DNA of 64,000 nt from Clostridium sp. E02 (GTDB taxonomy: Bacteria; Bacillota; Clostridia; Lachnospirales; Lachnospiraceae), in NCBI RefSeq assembly GCF_003833015.1, contig NZ_RJLQ01000008.1, positions 109,259 to 173,258 on the forward strand. The letters run 5' to 3'. Below, piece by piece: positions 1 to 8,668 of this stretch; positions within the stretch are counted from its first letter, which is position 1; each line of letters begins with the position of its first letter. A model generated the notes under the pieces. The model saw only the letters and a list, made by a program, of their open reading frames with translations. It was not told the DNA's origin and ran no database searches. The position numbers were made by a program, and so were the translations under genes.

Positions 1-882
1 GCCAAACGTTGCAACCCCCAGGTATTCCTGTAATTCATGAATATCGGAAGGTTTCATGCATTTTGCTGCGTCAACTCTGGCAGCGTCTGCCCCTGTATAG
101 GTAATCCAGTTTTTAATTGAATCAAACATTGCACGCTTGGCATCCTTATTATCAAAGTCAATATCATCCAAACCACCCAAATCATGATCTTCAAGCATCT
201 GTATACTTGAAGACGTATGAGGATGCTCTTTGTCAAAATTGATATCTCCTTTATTGTGATACCATGAGACATTATTAAACGGCGCCGCCGGCTGCAATTG
301 TGTGCCCTCTTTTAATCCTGTGCCATTGGTATAATGAGCATTGCCTCCTATTCCCTGAAGGTAATCTCCTACATGATTGGGAACAATATCAAAAATAACC
401 TTAATTCCATTATCGTGGCAAACCTCTACTAATTCCTTTAGCTTATCCTTGCTGTCTTGTGGATCTTTCGAGCCAAAATAGCGGTTAGCACGATTCGGAT
501 CAAATACATTATATCCGTGATAGGCAGTTGGCCACTGCTTGCCAGTGGAATCAGGTATTCCAAAAAGCTGGGGATCTGAGACTGGTGAAATCCAAATTGC
601 CGTATATCCCATATCCTTAATGTAAGAAATCTTATCTATGATTCCTTGCCAGTCCCCGCCATGCATATAACGAAAATCTTCTTGTGAATTCTCTGCATAG
701 CGAAAAGCATCGCCTGTTGCATTATTCGTTTTATCCCCATCATAAAAACGGTCAACCATAATTTGATAAATTGACTCTCCCTGAAGACTTTCAGATGCAT
801 TCACCTTCATTAAAGGGAAAAACGATACTATCATAAACAAACAAAGTACAAAGCTTATCCTACATTTTAATAATTTTTTCAC
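1..882 (-). CDS. Secreted GH13 alpha-amylase-type glycosidase, 3' end outside window
   Basis: The N-terminal 294 codons of an extracellular alpha-glucan hydrolase are present and the frame stays open to base 1. The start is a GTG at 882 with GAGAGGGG just upstream. A signal peptide is visible: two Lys, a hydrophobic stretch (LCLFMIVSFFPL) and a likely cut after VNA. GH13 signatures follow: IYQIMVDRFYDGD near the mature N terminus, HGGDWQGI, the region I block DIVPNHVG, and the region II block DAARVDAAKCM, whose Asp would be the nucleophile. The acid/base Glu and the C-terminal domain lie beyond the window. It likely cleaves starch-type polymers outside the cell. It diverges from a LacI regulator that may control it. 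The exact substrate is unknown. Confidence 0.9.
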   Translation of the reverse strand, partial: MKKLLKCRISFVLCLFMIVSFFPLMKVNASESLQGESIYQIMVDRFYDGDKTNNATGDAFRYAENSQEDFRYMHGGDWQGIIDKISYIKDMGYTAIWISPVSDPQLFGIPDSTGKQWPTAYHGYNVFDPNRANRYFGSKDPQDSKDKLKELVEVCHDNGIKVIFDIVPNHVGDYLQGIGGNAHYTNGTGLKEGTQLQPAAPFNNVSWYHNKGDINFDKEHPHTSSSIQMLEDHDLGGLDDIDFDNKDAKRAMFDSIKNWITYTGADAARVDAAKCMKPSDIHELQEYLGVATFG

Positions 883-956
883 TATCTTGCCCCTCTCTTT
901 TCTACAAATGCTATTTCAATTTACTATTTTCATAAAACACCGGTATTTATAAGTAA

Positions 957-985
957 ATTATAACAATACATACCCAAATAGCAAA
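957..985 (-). promoter_or_regulatory. Sigma-A promoter of the amylase
   Basis: On the minus strand TTTGCT (980-985) is followed by a 17-base spacer and TATAAT (957-962). A TG one base upstream of the -10 makes it an extended -10. It sits about 75 bases upstream of the amylase GTG. Confidence 0.65.
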
Positions 986-1000
986 GTTTTTTTATACATA

Positions 1001-1036
1001 TTGCTTGATTTTTTTAAGTAAACGTTATACTATACT
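1001..1036 (+). promoter_or_regulatory. Possible promoter and autoregulatory operator of the LacI gene
   Basis: Overlapping TATACT hexamers (1026-1031 and 1031-1036) follow weak TTGCTT/TTGATT elements. The AACGTT core in AGTAAACGTTATACT has the central CpG typical of LacI-family operators and overlaps the -10. The dyad is imperfect, so operator function is inference. Confidence 0.35.
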
Positions 1037-1064
1037 AATACGATTCAAAAGAAAGGGGATTGCT

Positions 1065-2117
1065 ATGGCTGTAACAATAAAAGATGTTGCCAGAGAAGCC
1101 GGTGTTTCCACGGCTACGGTTTCTAAAATACTAAACAACAAACCTTACATTTCAGAATGTACCACTCAGCATGTAAAAGAGGTAATGAAACGTCTCAATT
1201 ATCATCCAAATGCACAAGCCAGTAATTTCAAATATAAGCGTTCTGGTAACATTATCTTTCTTGCTGTTACTGAATTACATACTGCATTTTATAATCCTCA
1301 CATGTTTGAAATACTATGCGGTGCACAAAATGTAATTCGGAATAAAAACTATAATTTGCCCTTCATGGGTGTTTCTGATACTCAAGATGCTTATGAAGCA
1401 GTGAAGAAAATTGTAGGATGTAATACTGCTGATGGTATTTTGGTACATGGCTCTGCCACCTCTAGACTATTGGTTGATTTCTTAGTAAAAAACAATTTTC
1501 CGCACATTATTATCGGAAGACCTCCATTTGCCAGTTCCTCTTGCTGGATTGATACCAACAACCGAGTATCCGGACAAATGGCAATGGAATATCTAGAGGA
1601 ATGTGGCTATTTACAAATCGCATTTATAGGTGGCCCTAAAAGTGATGAAATTTCAAGGCACCGCCTTCAAGGCTTTTTATCCTATATGAATATAAATCGT
1701 CTCACGATACAAGATGAATATATAAAATACGGCACCTATACAAAAGAAAGCGGATTTTTAATGATGGAGGAACTGTTATGTCAACCCACTCTTCCCGATG
1801 CCGTTATCTGTGAAAACAATCAGATTGCAATGGGAGCCGTTCGTGCCGCAGAAAAACACCAATTAATAATACCAAAGGATATGGGACTTATTACTTTTGA
1901 CGATTATCCTCTTTCGCAGCTCATAGATCCTCCTCTGACTGTTATTGACATAGATGTTCATGAAATGGGAAAACAGGCAGCATCCATATTATTGCAGAAA
2001 ATCAAAAATCCGGCTCTTCAAGTTCAATCATTTGTAACCCTTCCCAATCTTATTATCCGTTCATCAACGCAATATCAAAATAAAGTGTCAAAATCTTTGC
2101 ACCAAAAAAGGAACTGA
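1065..2117 (+). CDS. LacI/GalR-family transcriptional regulator
   Basis: This 350-residue regulator has an N-terminal LacI helix-turn-helix: VTIKDVAREAGVSTATVSKILN, read in two parts as TIKDVAREAGVS and TATVSKILN. A hinge and a periplasmic-binding-protein-like effector domain follow (GRPPFAS, DAVICENNQIAMGAVRA, GLITFDDYPL). The ATG at 1065 is preferred over an in-frame upstream start because GAAAGGGGAT lies 5 bases before it and the family begins at this point. The length is normal. It diverges from the GH13 amylase and faces a convergent GH13_18 gene, so a sugar-responsive repressor of local carbohydrate genes is likely. The effector cannot be read from sequence. Confidence 0.93.
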   Translation: MAVTIKDVAREAGVSTATVSKILNNKPYISECTTQHVKEVMKRLNYHPNAQASNFKYKRSGNIIFLAVTELHTAFYNPHMFEILCGAQNVIRNKNYNLPFMGVSDTQDAYEAVKKIVGCNTADGILVHGSATSRLLVDFLVKNNFPHIIIGRPPFASSSCWIDTNNRVSGQMAMEYLEECGYLQIAFIGGPKSDEISRHRLQGFLSYMNINRLTIQDEYIKYGTYTKESGFLMMEELLCQPTLPDAVICENNQIAMGAVRAAEKHQLIIPKDMGLITFDDYPLSQLIDPPLTVIDIDVHEMGKQAASILLQKIKNPALQVQSFVTLPNLIIRSSTQYQNKVSKSLHQKRN

Positions 2118-2159
2118 TATTCTAAACTTAGTCAGAATATCAAATTCCTTTATCGTTTT
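2104..2159. terminator. Bidirectional terminator between convergent genes
   Basis: Stem arms TGATATTCT and AGAATATCA, extended by AAGGAA/TTCCTT, enclose a loop of about 10 bases. Minus-strand transcripts run into TTCCTTTTTT and plus-strand transcripts into a weaker T-rich tract. The LacI stop codon lies inside the left arm. Confidence 0.6.
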
Positions 2160-2182
2160 ATATTGCCAAATTTGATCAACTT

Positions 2183-3892
2183 CTAGATCGATAATTCAAA
2201 TATACAATTCCCTTCTTTGTCTTCCCCTGCCATCTGTAATGAAACCGTATCTAAATCTGCTTTTAGATACGCAGTATAACCATCTTTTTTCCAGATAAAT
2301 TCTAACTTCTGTTTATCGCTTTTTACTTCCATATGAGAATCAAAGGAAAAGGCAGGAAATGTAGTTCTAAAATTTAACATAGCAATTTGTTTTTGTACTA
2401 CATCTGTTTTCATTTTCTCTTGTATCTGTTCTTTTGTCAGGTTGGTACGATTAATTTCTTTATGTCCGCCTGCTCCAGCTTTTTTCATTCCTTCTATATC
2501 ATTTATACCTGCAAAAAGATCAAGATACCATACCTGCGGCTTCCCTGGCATAAACAGCTGCAATGCACGAGCCAACAACATCTTTTTATCGTCTTCCCCC
2601 AATGCACTGTAGTAAGTTGCATTTACCTGATAATACACATTCTTCTGCCCATGGAGATTTTTTATATAACCATTCCGGTCAACAATGGTTTTCATTAAAA
2701 CATCAATTCGTTCCTCAGGAATCATTCCTTTTAGGTCTAAGAGCGGTATTCCATCATGACATCCAAGCATATTGACAACGCGTATCTCCTTTTCCTGTAA
2801 TTCCAATGCCCAGGAAGCCAACAGTTCTCCATTTTTACTCTCGAGTGCATCAATGATTAATCCTGGGAGGAAGAAATCATAAGTCATGTACCCTTTTTGA
2901 GCTAAATGTTCATAAGTTTTCGCTTCATAGCTTGCATGAATTTCAGGAAGAAGTGTCAAATTATATTGATCCGCCAAGCCTTTTACTTTTTCTAATACCT
3001 CCCAGGTTCCTGGCTCATTTAAGAAATTTTTCTCTCCTGCTTCTTTCGGTGCATATGCAAATGCATCCAATCGAACTATTTTGGCTCCATATCCAGCCAA
3101 AGTTTTTAATGTTTCATCATAAAATTCCCATACCAATGGAGACTTGATATTTAAATCCATTTGACCAAGATATTTTCTGTTCGATTCTAATAATTCAATG
3201 ACTTCTTTTTTGTATTTTTCATAAATACCAAATGGTATCTCAAAGAGTTTTTCCCCGTCTTCTATGGATGCATTTACAATCTTTGCCAATGTGTCAGCTG
3301 ATGTATATTGAATGTTCGTTACCCTCATGATGTCTTGTGCATCCACGTTTGGATATTGAATCTCTTGATAAAATGTATTCCAATAAGGTACATTTGTGCC
3401 GTCTGGCATACGTACCATTAGAATAGGCAATCCCGATTTACGAAAAAACATATTCTTAATTAGCTCTGGATACGGTTGTATGTACCCCTCCTCCGTCATC
3501 TTGCCATGACCTTCCCAAAATTTATTCCAGTTAATAAAAAAATCTTTATATTTGGAGTTTTCTCCATGTCTCAAAATATCTTGAAACTGTTTTGATAAGA
3601 CAGAAGCATGATTTAGAATAAAATCTAACTTTAAATCAATATTTAATTCTTCTAATGCTTTTAATTCATCGTTTTTTACAAATAATTCATTTAAACTATA
3701 ATCAATTACCGAAAATCCACGATCCAAATCTGTATTAAAAATACTTGGAAGAATATAGAAAGATGAAAAAGCATTCTTAAGCTCAGGCTGCTTTAAAAAC
3801 CAGACAATATCTTCTAATGTTCCACCTATGCTGTCTGGATAAGCATTTAACATCGGTCCATTATTTGCTATTACATCCATCTCTCTATTCAT
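2183..3892 (-). CDS. GH13_18 sucrose-phosphorylase-like glycoside phosphorylase
   Basis: This 569-residue cytoplasmic protein resembles sucrose phosphorylase and its relatives, which split a glucoside with phosphate to give alpha-glucose 1-phosphate. Visible landmarks are NAYPDSIGGTL near residue 16, KIVRLDAFAYAPKEAG with nucleophile Asp276, LLPEIHASYE with acid/base Glu317, and MLGCHDGIPLLD with His379-Asp380. It is longer than classical sucrose phosphorylase (about 490 residues), partly through extra sequence at roughly residues 175-240. No signal peptide is present. It overlaps the preceding P-loop kinase gene by 8 bases, so translation is probably coupled. It is last in the importer/esterase operon and may act on the deacylated imported sugar. 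The acceptor could be a monosaccharide, glycerol, glycerate or a sugar phosphate. Confidence 0.8.
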   Translation of the reverse strand: MNREMDVIANNGPMLNAYPDSIGGTLEDIVWFLKQPELKNAFSSFYILPSIFNTDLDRGFSVIDYSLNELFVKNDELKALEELNIDLKLDFILNHASVLSKQFQDILRHGENSKYKDFFINWNKFWEGHGKMTEEGYIQPYPELIKNMFFRKSGLPILMVRMPDGTNVPYWNTFYQEIQYPNVDAQDIMRVTNIQYTSADTLAKIVNASIEDGEKLFEIPFGIYEKYKKEVIELLESNRKYLGQMDLNIKSPLVWEFYDETLKTLAGYGAKIVRLDAFAYAPKEAGEKNFLNEPGTWEVLEKVKGLADQYNLTLLPEIHASYEAKTYEHLAQKGYMTYDFFLPGLIIDALESKNGELLASWALELQEKEIRVVNMLGCHDGIPLLDLKGMIPEERIDVLMKTIVDRNGYIKNLHGQKNVYYQVNATYYSALGEDDKKMLLARALQLFMPGKPQVWYLDLFAGINDIEGMKKAGAGGHKEINRTNLTKEQIQEKMKTDVVQKQIAMLNFRTTFPAFSFDSHMEVKSDKQKLEFIWKKDGYTAYLKADLDTVSLQMAGEDKEGNCIFELSI

Positions 3893-4838
3893 TTTCCTGC
3901 TCCTTTGCCTGCCTCATCAAAGCGTCATACTGATCATAATTCAATAATCCGCCTTGTTTTGCAATAATAATCTTTGCTTTATGAGCCTGACTTTCAAGCA
4001 TTGACTGTTCAATTTCTAAGATCCTTGTTGTAAATGCACTATCCGTTTTTCCATCTCGGTTACGAGCTGTTCGATGCGCCAGTGTTTCCTGCGGAGTGCT
4101 ATTTAATAGGATTGGTATATCCACCCCTTGATAATAATCGCTGTTTCCATGTGTCCATTCAATCACTAAAATACTTGTTTTACTGAAATCTACCTTATCA
4201 TACCACAATTCTGTTTCTTCTCTACCCATTCGCTTTAACCAAATCTCATTTTCTCCATTTTTAAAATCAGAAACAATTGAACTTAACTGATCAAATCCAA
4301 TTTCTTTTGGAGTTCCAAGGTATTTTTGCAGACCCTTTTTTCCACCATCAATATAAGAAGCGAACCATGGCCACTTTTCTATATAAATGGGATTAGCGTC
4401 ATCACCTGCTTTTTGCAAATCCTGAATTATCTGAAATCTTTCTTTCCTATAAACCCTATCTTCTAGCATACTCTGAATGCCACTTTCACGAAATATACGC
4501 AGACGCTCCGCATCATTATACTTAGGTATTCTATGTGGGTAATTATCTCCTGACAGTGTGTAACTCTCCACTCCTATGGAGGTAAAATAATAAGAAATCA
4601 ATGACGCAATTTCTGATTTACCTACCCCTGACCCACCACATACCGTAATAACTCCACGGTGAGCTGCATTTTTTTCTAATATGTCTGGTAATAACTTTAA
4701 TAATTCCGGAAAAATAACACCCGCTTTTTTAATATGTTCTTCTCCAATGTTTACCTTGTCCCCTGGCATATCTCCATGTGGGATTCCTTCTTTCAGTTCT
4801 GGTGCTTTAAAAGATCCTGTATTCTTTATTTCACTCAT
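3885..4838 (-). CDS. P-loop kinase of the adenylylsulfate-kinase/uridine-kinase type, substrate unknown
   Basis: A 317-residue cytoplasmic NTPase. Walker A is GGSGVGKS (residues 68-75), followed by a phosphoribulokinase/uridine-kinase-like stretch (TLSGDNYPHRIPKYND) and a Walker-B-like strand ILVIEWTHGNSDYY. Later Arg residues (AHRTARNRDGK) could form a lid. The 60-residue N-terminal extension is not part of the kinase core. The start has GAGGGAAATAAAG upstream. It sits between a CE1-like esterase and the phosphorylase and overlaps the latter, so phosphorylation of a sugar or of a phosphorolysis product is inferred. There is no sulfate assimilation context, so an adenylylsulfate kinase label should not be taken literally. 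Confidence 0.65.
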   Translation of the reverse strand: MSEIKNTGSFKAPELKEGIPHGDMPGDKVNIGEEHIKKAGVIFPELLKLLPDILEKNAAHRGVITVCGGSGVGKSEIASLISYYFTSIGVESYTLSGDNYPHRIPKYNDAERLRIFRESGIQSMLEDRVYRKERFQIIQDLQKAGDDANPIYIEKWPWFASYIDGGKKGLQKYLGTPKEIGFDQLSSIVSDFKNGENEIWLKRMGREETELWYDKVDFSKTSILVIEWTHGNSDYYQGVDIPILLNSTPQETLAHRTARNRDGKTDSAFTTRILEIEQSMLESQAHKAKIIIAKQGGLLNYDQYDALMRQAKEQENE

Positions 4839-4883
4839 CTTTATTTCCCTCTATTATATTGTTTATTTATTTAACCTAAATTA

Positions 4884-5678
4884 CTAGTTCAACATCCACT
4901 TAATCGCTGGTTCTAGATACTCATTCCAGAATTTCCAATCATGAATTCCTGTACTTTCCTGATAGGCTACATCAACCTTTTCTTTTACTAAGAATTCATG
5001 AAAACTTCGATTTTCCTGTAATAAAAAGTCCTCTGTACCACAAGCCATAAAAAGAGGTGGAAGTTGTTTGCCTTCTTTAAGAATTTTTTTCACTAAGAAT
5101 TCCGGGTTATTTTCACTATCCTCTAGTTGCTTCAATTCACCAAATATTAAATTATAGTAATCATAGTCTGCAATGGCATCCTGATAACCTGGTTCTTTAT
5201 TTTTAATATTATTAATAATAAGAGCGGAAGACAGAGCAAACACCTTTGCAAATGTATTATTATACTTAAATCCAGTATGAATTGCTCCAAATCCACCCAT
5301 AGATAAACCACCAATATAAATGTCTTCTTTTCTATTTGATAATCCAAAAGTCTTAGCTATATAATTGACCAATTCTTCTCCAACCAAACGACCATAAGCT
5401 CTGCCTGTTCCTTTTGCATCCAGATAAAAGCTATTGTCTCCTGATGGCATAACGATTGCTAAATTATATCTTATTGCTATTTCCTGTACTTGACTTCCTG
5501 ACAGCCAATCCATTGCACCACCTGAAAAACCATGCAGTAAATAAAGTGTCTTTGTTTCTCTTTTATAATGCTCATTTCCCTCTACCATAATAGGCAGCAA
5601 ATCATTTGGTAAAATCACTTGAACTGTTGTAATCTTCATTAAAGCTCCTGAAAAATAATTCACTTGAATTTGTGCCAT
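4884..5678 (-). CDS. CE1/tributyrin-esterase-type alpha/beta hydrolase
   Basis: A 264-residue cytoplasmic esterase of the EstA/esterase-D group. The nucleophile elbow is GGLSMGGFG (Ser126), with Asp217 in ACGTEDFLL and His246 in GIHDWKFW completing the triad. The oxyanion region is LLHGFSGG. It probably removes acetyl or feruloyl-type groups from imported oligosaccharides. The start at 5678 has GAAAGGAATTAAGAT upstream and matches the usual family N terminus (IQVNYFS). An internal Met at 5639 also has a good ribosome binding site (AGGAGCTTTA), so two starts are possible. It lies between a deacetylase and a P-loop kinase. Confidence 0.82.
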   Translation of the reverse strand: MAQIQVNYFSGALMKITTVQVILPNDLLPIMVEGNEHYKRETKTLYLLHGFSGGAMDWLSGSQVQEIAIRYNLAIVMPSGDNSFYLDAKGTGRAYGRLVGEELVNYIAKTFGLSNRKEDIYIGGLSMGGFGAIHTGFKYNNTFAKVFALSSALIINNIKNKEPGYQDAIADYDYYNLIFGELKQLEDSENNPEFLVKKILKEGKQLPPLFMACGTEDFLLQENRSFHEFLVKEKVDVAYQESTGIHDWKFWNEYLEPAIKWMLN

Positions 5679-5712
5679 ATCTTAATTCCTTTCTATTTTA
5701 TTCTATTCATTT

Positions 5713-6567
5713 TTATTCATTCGAATTAGTTATTAATTTCTGTCCTGAAGCAATGCAATAGACTTCATCATCTATCGATAACCATAAATCATACGCAGTT
5801 GGATTGTATATGAAATTCCCATCTGCGGAAAATTTTAGTCTCTGAAATTGCGTCACATAATTACATATTTCTCTATTGGTCGCCCTCCATATTTTGTCTC
5901 TGAACGGATCCATATAGGAAAATGCCTCCTCTATAACATTCCAATTATCTTTCTGGTCAAATTCATACGCATGTCCCCATAGATAAAATAATTGTGGTTC
6001 TCCAAATAACCCCTCTTGACTTGTAAACTTTTCTATTAGATACATGAAGTCTAAATCATTGTGGTGACAGGTAGGGTGCCACGTCAGAAAATCCTTTGGT
6101 AATTCGAGTCTTCCAGTTCGCTCAACCGTTCTTGCATATTCAATTCCACAATTCTCTAATACCTGAACGACTTTACTATCATAACATCCAAAGGGATAAG
6201 CAAATCCCTGTACAAAGTCTCCTGTTATTTGTTCTAAATTTTTTCTGTCTTTTAAAATCTGGTATGCTGCCGTTTGAGATGAAATATCAGTAAGCTTCAT
6301 ATGAGTAAGTGCATGGGCGGCTATTTCTTGTCCTTGATAGATATTTTTAATTTCTTGTTTCTCGAATTTCGAAATATCTGTATCATAATTGTCAATCACT
6401 GCTCGTTCCCTGATTCCCAACAGATCTGAATTCAAATTAAAGGTGCCCTTAATCCCATACTTTTTCATCAGCCTAAGTAACCGCTCATCCTGCCTTACAC
6501 CATCGTCATAGCTTAAAGTAAATGCTTTTCTTTTTCCCTCTGGAAAAACCAATTGAACTATTTTCAT
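5713..6567 (-). CDS. Polysaccharide deacetylase (NodB/CE4-like)
   Basis: A 284-residue protein with the NodB fold. Motif 1 is TLSYDDG (Asp21, Asp22) and the zinc-binding pair is in AAHALTHMKL (His85, His89). Later parts are FAYPFGCYDSK and LWGHAYEFD. There is no signal peptide, so it acts in the cytoplasm on an imported substrate. The ATG at 6567 is chosen because GGAAGGAG precedes it and it overlaps the stop of the SGNH gene as ATGA; a longer in-frame reading has no such signal. It likely removes N- or O-acetyl groups. Together with two esterases it makes three potential deacylases in one operon. Confidence 0.85.
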   Translation of the reverse strand: MKIVQLVFPEGKRKAFTLSYDDGVRQDERLLRLMKKYGIKGTFNLNSDLLGIRERAVIDNYDTDISKFEKQEIKNIYQGQEIAAHALTHMKLTDISSQTAAYQILKDRKNLEQITGDFVQGFAYPFGCYDSKVVQVLENCGIEYARTVERTGRLELPKDFLTWHPTCHHNDLDFMYLIEKFTSQEGLFGEPQLFYLWGHAYEFDQKDNWNVIEEAFSYMDPFRDKIWRATNREICNYVTQFQRLKFSADGNFIYNPTAYDLWLSIDDEVYCIASGQKLITNSNE

Positions 6568-7760
6568 TCTACTCCTTCCAAAATATATTCCATTGGAATC
6601 GACTCTGCCATTACGATACCGCCTTCCCAATTTGGATGGAGCCCATCGCCAATGTGAAGGTCTTCTCTCATATATTCCGGATTTTCTTTTTTCTCTATCT
6701 GTTTCGCAAAATCAACTACCCCATCTGCAATTTGCTGATTCCTTATCCACTCATTGAATGCAAGCCTTACCTTTTCACTTTCAGGTAACCATTCCAAAGC
6801 AATATCCCGAAATGGCATTACCGTTCCAAGATATACCTTACTTCCTTTTTTATGGGCAACTTGAATTAATCTTTCAATTCCTGACTGCAATTCTTTTGCT
6901 GTAACAATCTCTTCCTCGTTGCCAAACAAATAGGGATGCAGCATATCATTGATTCCTTCTAATATGATTACGGATTCTGGACAATCACTTTCATATACAT
7001 CTTTTTCAAACCTTTTAATAGCCGCTGTCCCAAAGCATTTTCCATTCCCGGGCATATCAGAAACATAGGTTGCATCATTTAAAATGCGATTCCCGCCAAT
7101 TCCACGATTTAAAATGGTTATTTTTCCTGAAAGCAATGGATAAACTCGTTGTATCAATGCATCACTATAATAAGACATATGTGTAATAGAATCTCCAAAG
7201 AGAGCAACCATCTTAACTTTCTTATCGGTATAAAGCTTTATTTCAGAAACTCCAACCAAGATATTGGCCTTGTTTGCATCTGCGTCCACATAGGGATAGA
7301 TTTCCTTACTTTCTTTTTCAGTAAACTGCTGTTCATAAGTATAATCTCCATTCACGCCGTATACCGTATGCCAGCCCTTCGCAGACCAAGTAGAGCATGC
7401 AGACTGAATATTGGTTTTTTCTCTCAAATATATAGATATAACAAACTCCGTCTTTGCCTCTATATTCCACAATATTTCATCGCTATAAAATTCTTGTCCT
7501 GCTTCTATCACAATTCGATTGTTACCCTGATGGGTAATATCAATCACTTCTTCGATTTGTTCATCATTTGGCTTTCTTTGTCCTACTACCACTTTTTCCA
7601 GTACCAATGTTTCATTCGAGTACAGATTGGAAAATTTTATTTTTATCTTTTTACCACTTAAGTTATTTTGTATATAGGTCCGTTGCGTCATTTTCTCTAC
7701 GGTACCAATTGTAGTATTATAATTAATCGGAAGATAACTCCAAGCTGTTTTCCATTCCAT
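6564..7760 (-). CDS. Two-domain SGNH/GDSL hydrolase (carbohydrate esterase)
   Basis: A 398-residue protein with an N-terminal beta-rich domain (about 1-180) and a C-terminal SGNH esterase domain. Block I is LFGDSITH (Ser191), block II is NRGIGGNR (about 219), block III is EGINDML (Asn271), and block V is GDGLHPNWEGG (Asp372, His375). No signal peptide is seen. AAGGAGTTAGTTAT precedes the start. Members of this architecture are often deacetylases of plant polysaccharide fragments. The start of the next gene overlaps its stop. Confidence 0.85.
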   Translation of the reverse strand: MEWKTAWSYLPINYNTTIGTVEKMTQRTYIQNNLSGKKIKIKFSNLYSNETLVLEKVVVGQRKPNDEQIEEVIDITHQGNNRIVIEAGQEFYSDEILWNIEAKTEFVISIYLREKTNIQSACSTWSAKGWHTVYGVNGDYTYEQQFTEKESKEIYPYVDADANKANILVGVSEIKLYTDKKVKMVALFGDSITHMSYYSDALIQRVYPLLSGKITILNRGIGGNRILNDATYVSDMPGNGKCFGTAAIKRFEKDVYESDCPESVIILEGINDMLHPYLFGNEEEIVTAKELQSGIERLIQVAHKKGSKVYLGTVMPFRDIALEWLPESEKVRLAFNEWIRNQQIADGVVDFAKQIEKKENPEYMREDLHIGDGLHPNWEGGIVMAESIPMEYILEGVE

Positions 7761-7775
7761 ATAACTAACTCCTTC

Positions 7776-8600
7776 TCATAGATAAGTAAATGGCTCTTTT
7801 GAATCAATAAATTGTATCTCTATCGATCCCGTAATATCTTTCATCCAGTCTCCTAAGTATTTCATTCCCATCTCTTCGCTTTTTTCATGTCCTAAGACAA
7901 GCATCGCTTTATTAAAACCAAGAGACGCCGCATCTCTTACATAAGCACTAATGGTCCATTCTGTAATATCACCACAAACAAGCAAATCTAAATTGCTCTC
8001 ATGCATTAATTTCATCGGGCGTTCTTCCACTCCAAGTCCAAGACTTCCTCCCCCCACCAAAACACCGACTCTTTCAATTGGCATATCTGCATTCCCAACT
8101 ATTTGGATGACATCCATTTGGAGTGTTTCTTTAAAAAATCCACATAGTTCACCTAAGGATGTTTTGGGAATCTGATAGCATTCTCCAAAATGCTCCATAC
8201 CCGGTGCACCTGCACTTCTATATTGCTCCCATTTTGTTTCTATATTAAACCCTCGGTATATTCCATCTTCCGCTCCCATATGCATATGATCATGAAATCT
8301 CCATATTGCTATGTGATGTTCTTCAATTAACTTTTTCTTCTCTAAGTAAATTGGGTCATTTTCTAACCACTCTATCCCATCTGCACCTGTAAACCAAGTT
8401 GGTTCATGTGTAATAATAAAATTTGCTCCAATCTGAATCGCTTCTCTTATTACATCTACAGTTGCCATAAATGTAGTTACTATTTTTGTTACTTCCGTAT
8501 CAAACTCACCTGTCATTAAGTGATCACAGGTTTTTTCATAAGGTAGTGGTACTAATCCTGTCTTTTTAATCATTTCATCAATTACTTGCTGAACGTTCAT
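7776..8600 (-). CDS. Nif3-like (DUF34) dinuclear metal-centre protein
   Basis: A 274-residue Nif3/YqfO-family protein. The metal-binding His and acidic positions are visible in FIITHEPTWFTG (about residue 60), FHDHMHMGAEDG (about 103) and the C-terminal VLGHEKSEEMG. The family binds two metal ions; its reaction is uncertain and the old GTP cyclohydrolase label is doubtful. Lying inside a sugar-import operon, just after the permeases, is unusual for a protein normally beside tRNA or trmK genes. This suggests a specialised paralog with a carbohydrate-related role. Confidence 0.75.
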   Translation of the reverse strand: MNVQQVIDEMIKKTGLVPLPYEKTCDHLMTGEFDTEVTKIVTTFMATVDVIREAIQIGANFIITHEPTWFTGADGIEWLENDPIYLEKKKLIEEHHIAIWRFHDHMHMGAEDGIYRGFNIETKWEQYRSAGAPGMEHFGECYQIPKTSLGELCGFFKETLQMDVIQIVGNADMPIERVGVLVGGGSLGLGVEERPMKLMHESNLDLLVCGDITEWTISAYVRDAASLGFNKAMLVLGHEKSEEMGMKYLGDWMKDITGSIEIQFIDSKEPFTYL

Positions 8601-8668
8601 CTTTTTTCCTTCCTTTTAACTTTCTTTTAAGAAAGGCATGTCATTCCAATGAATGCATGCCCAAATAA

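Noticed and set aside
1015..1040. CcpA cre site overlapping the LacI promoter
   Set aside because: Only the central AACGTT fits and the outer TG/CA ends are wrong; an own-operator explanation is simpler.
3885..4838. Adenylylsulfate kinase for sulfate assimilation
   Set aside because: Only the P-loop fold supports it. No sulfate genes are nearby and the context is carbohydrate.
7149..7661. 170-codon plus-strand ORF opposite the SGNH hydrolase
   Set aside because: It is antisense to a gene with clear motifs and its text is low-complexity and hydrophobic without any family pattern.
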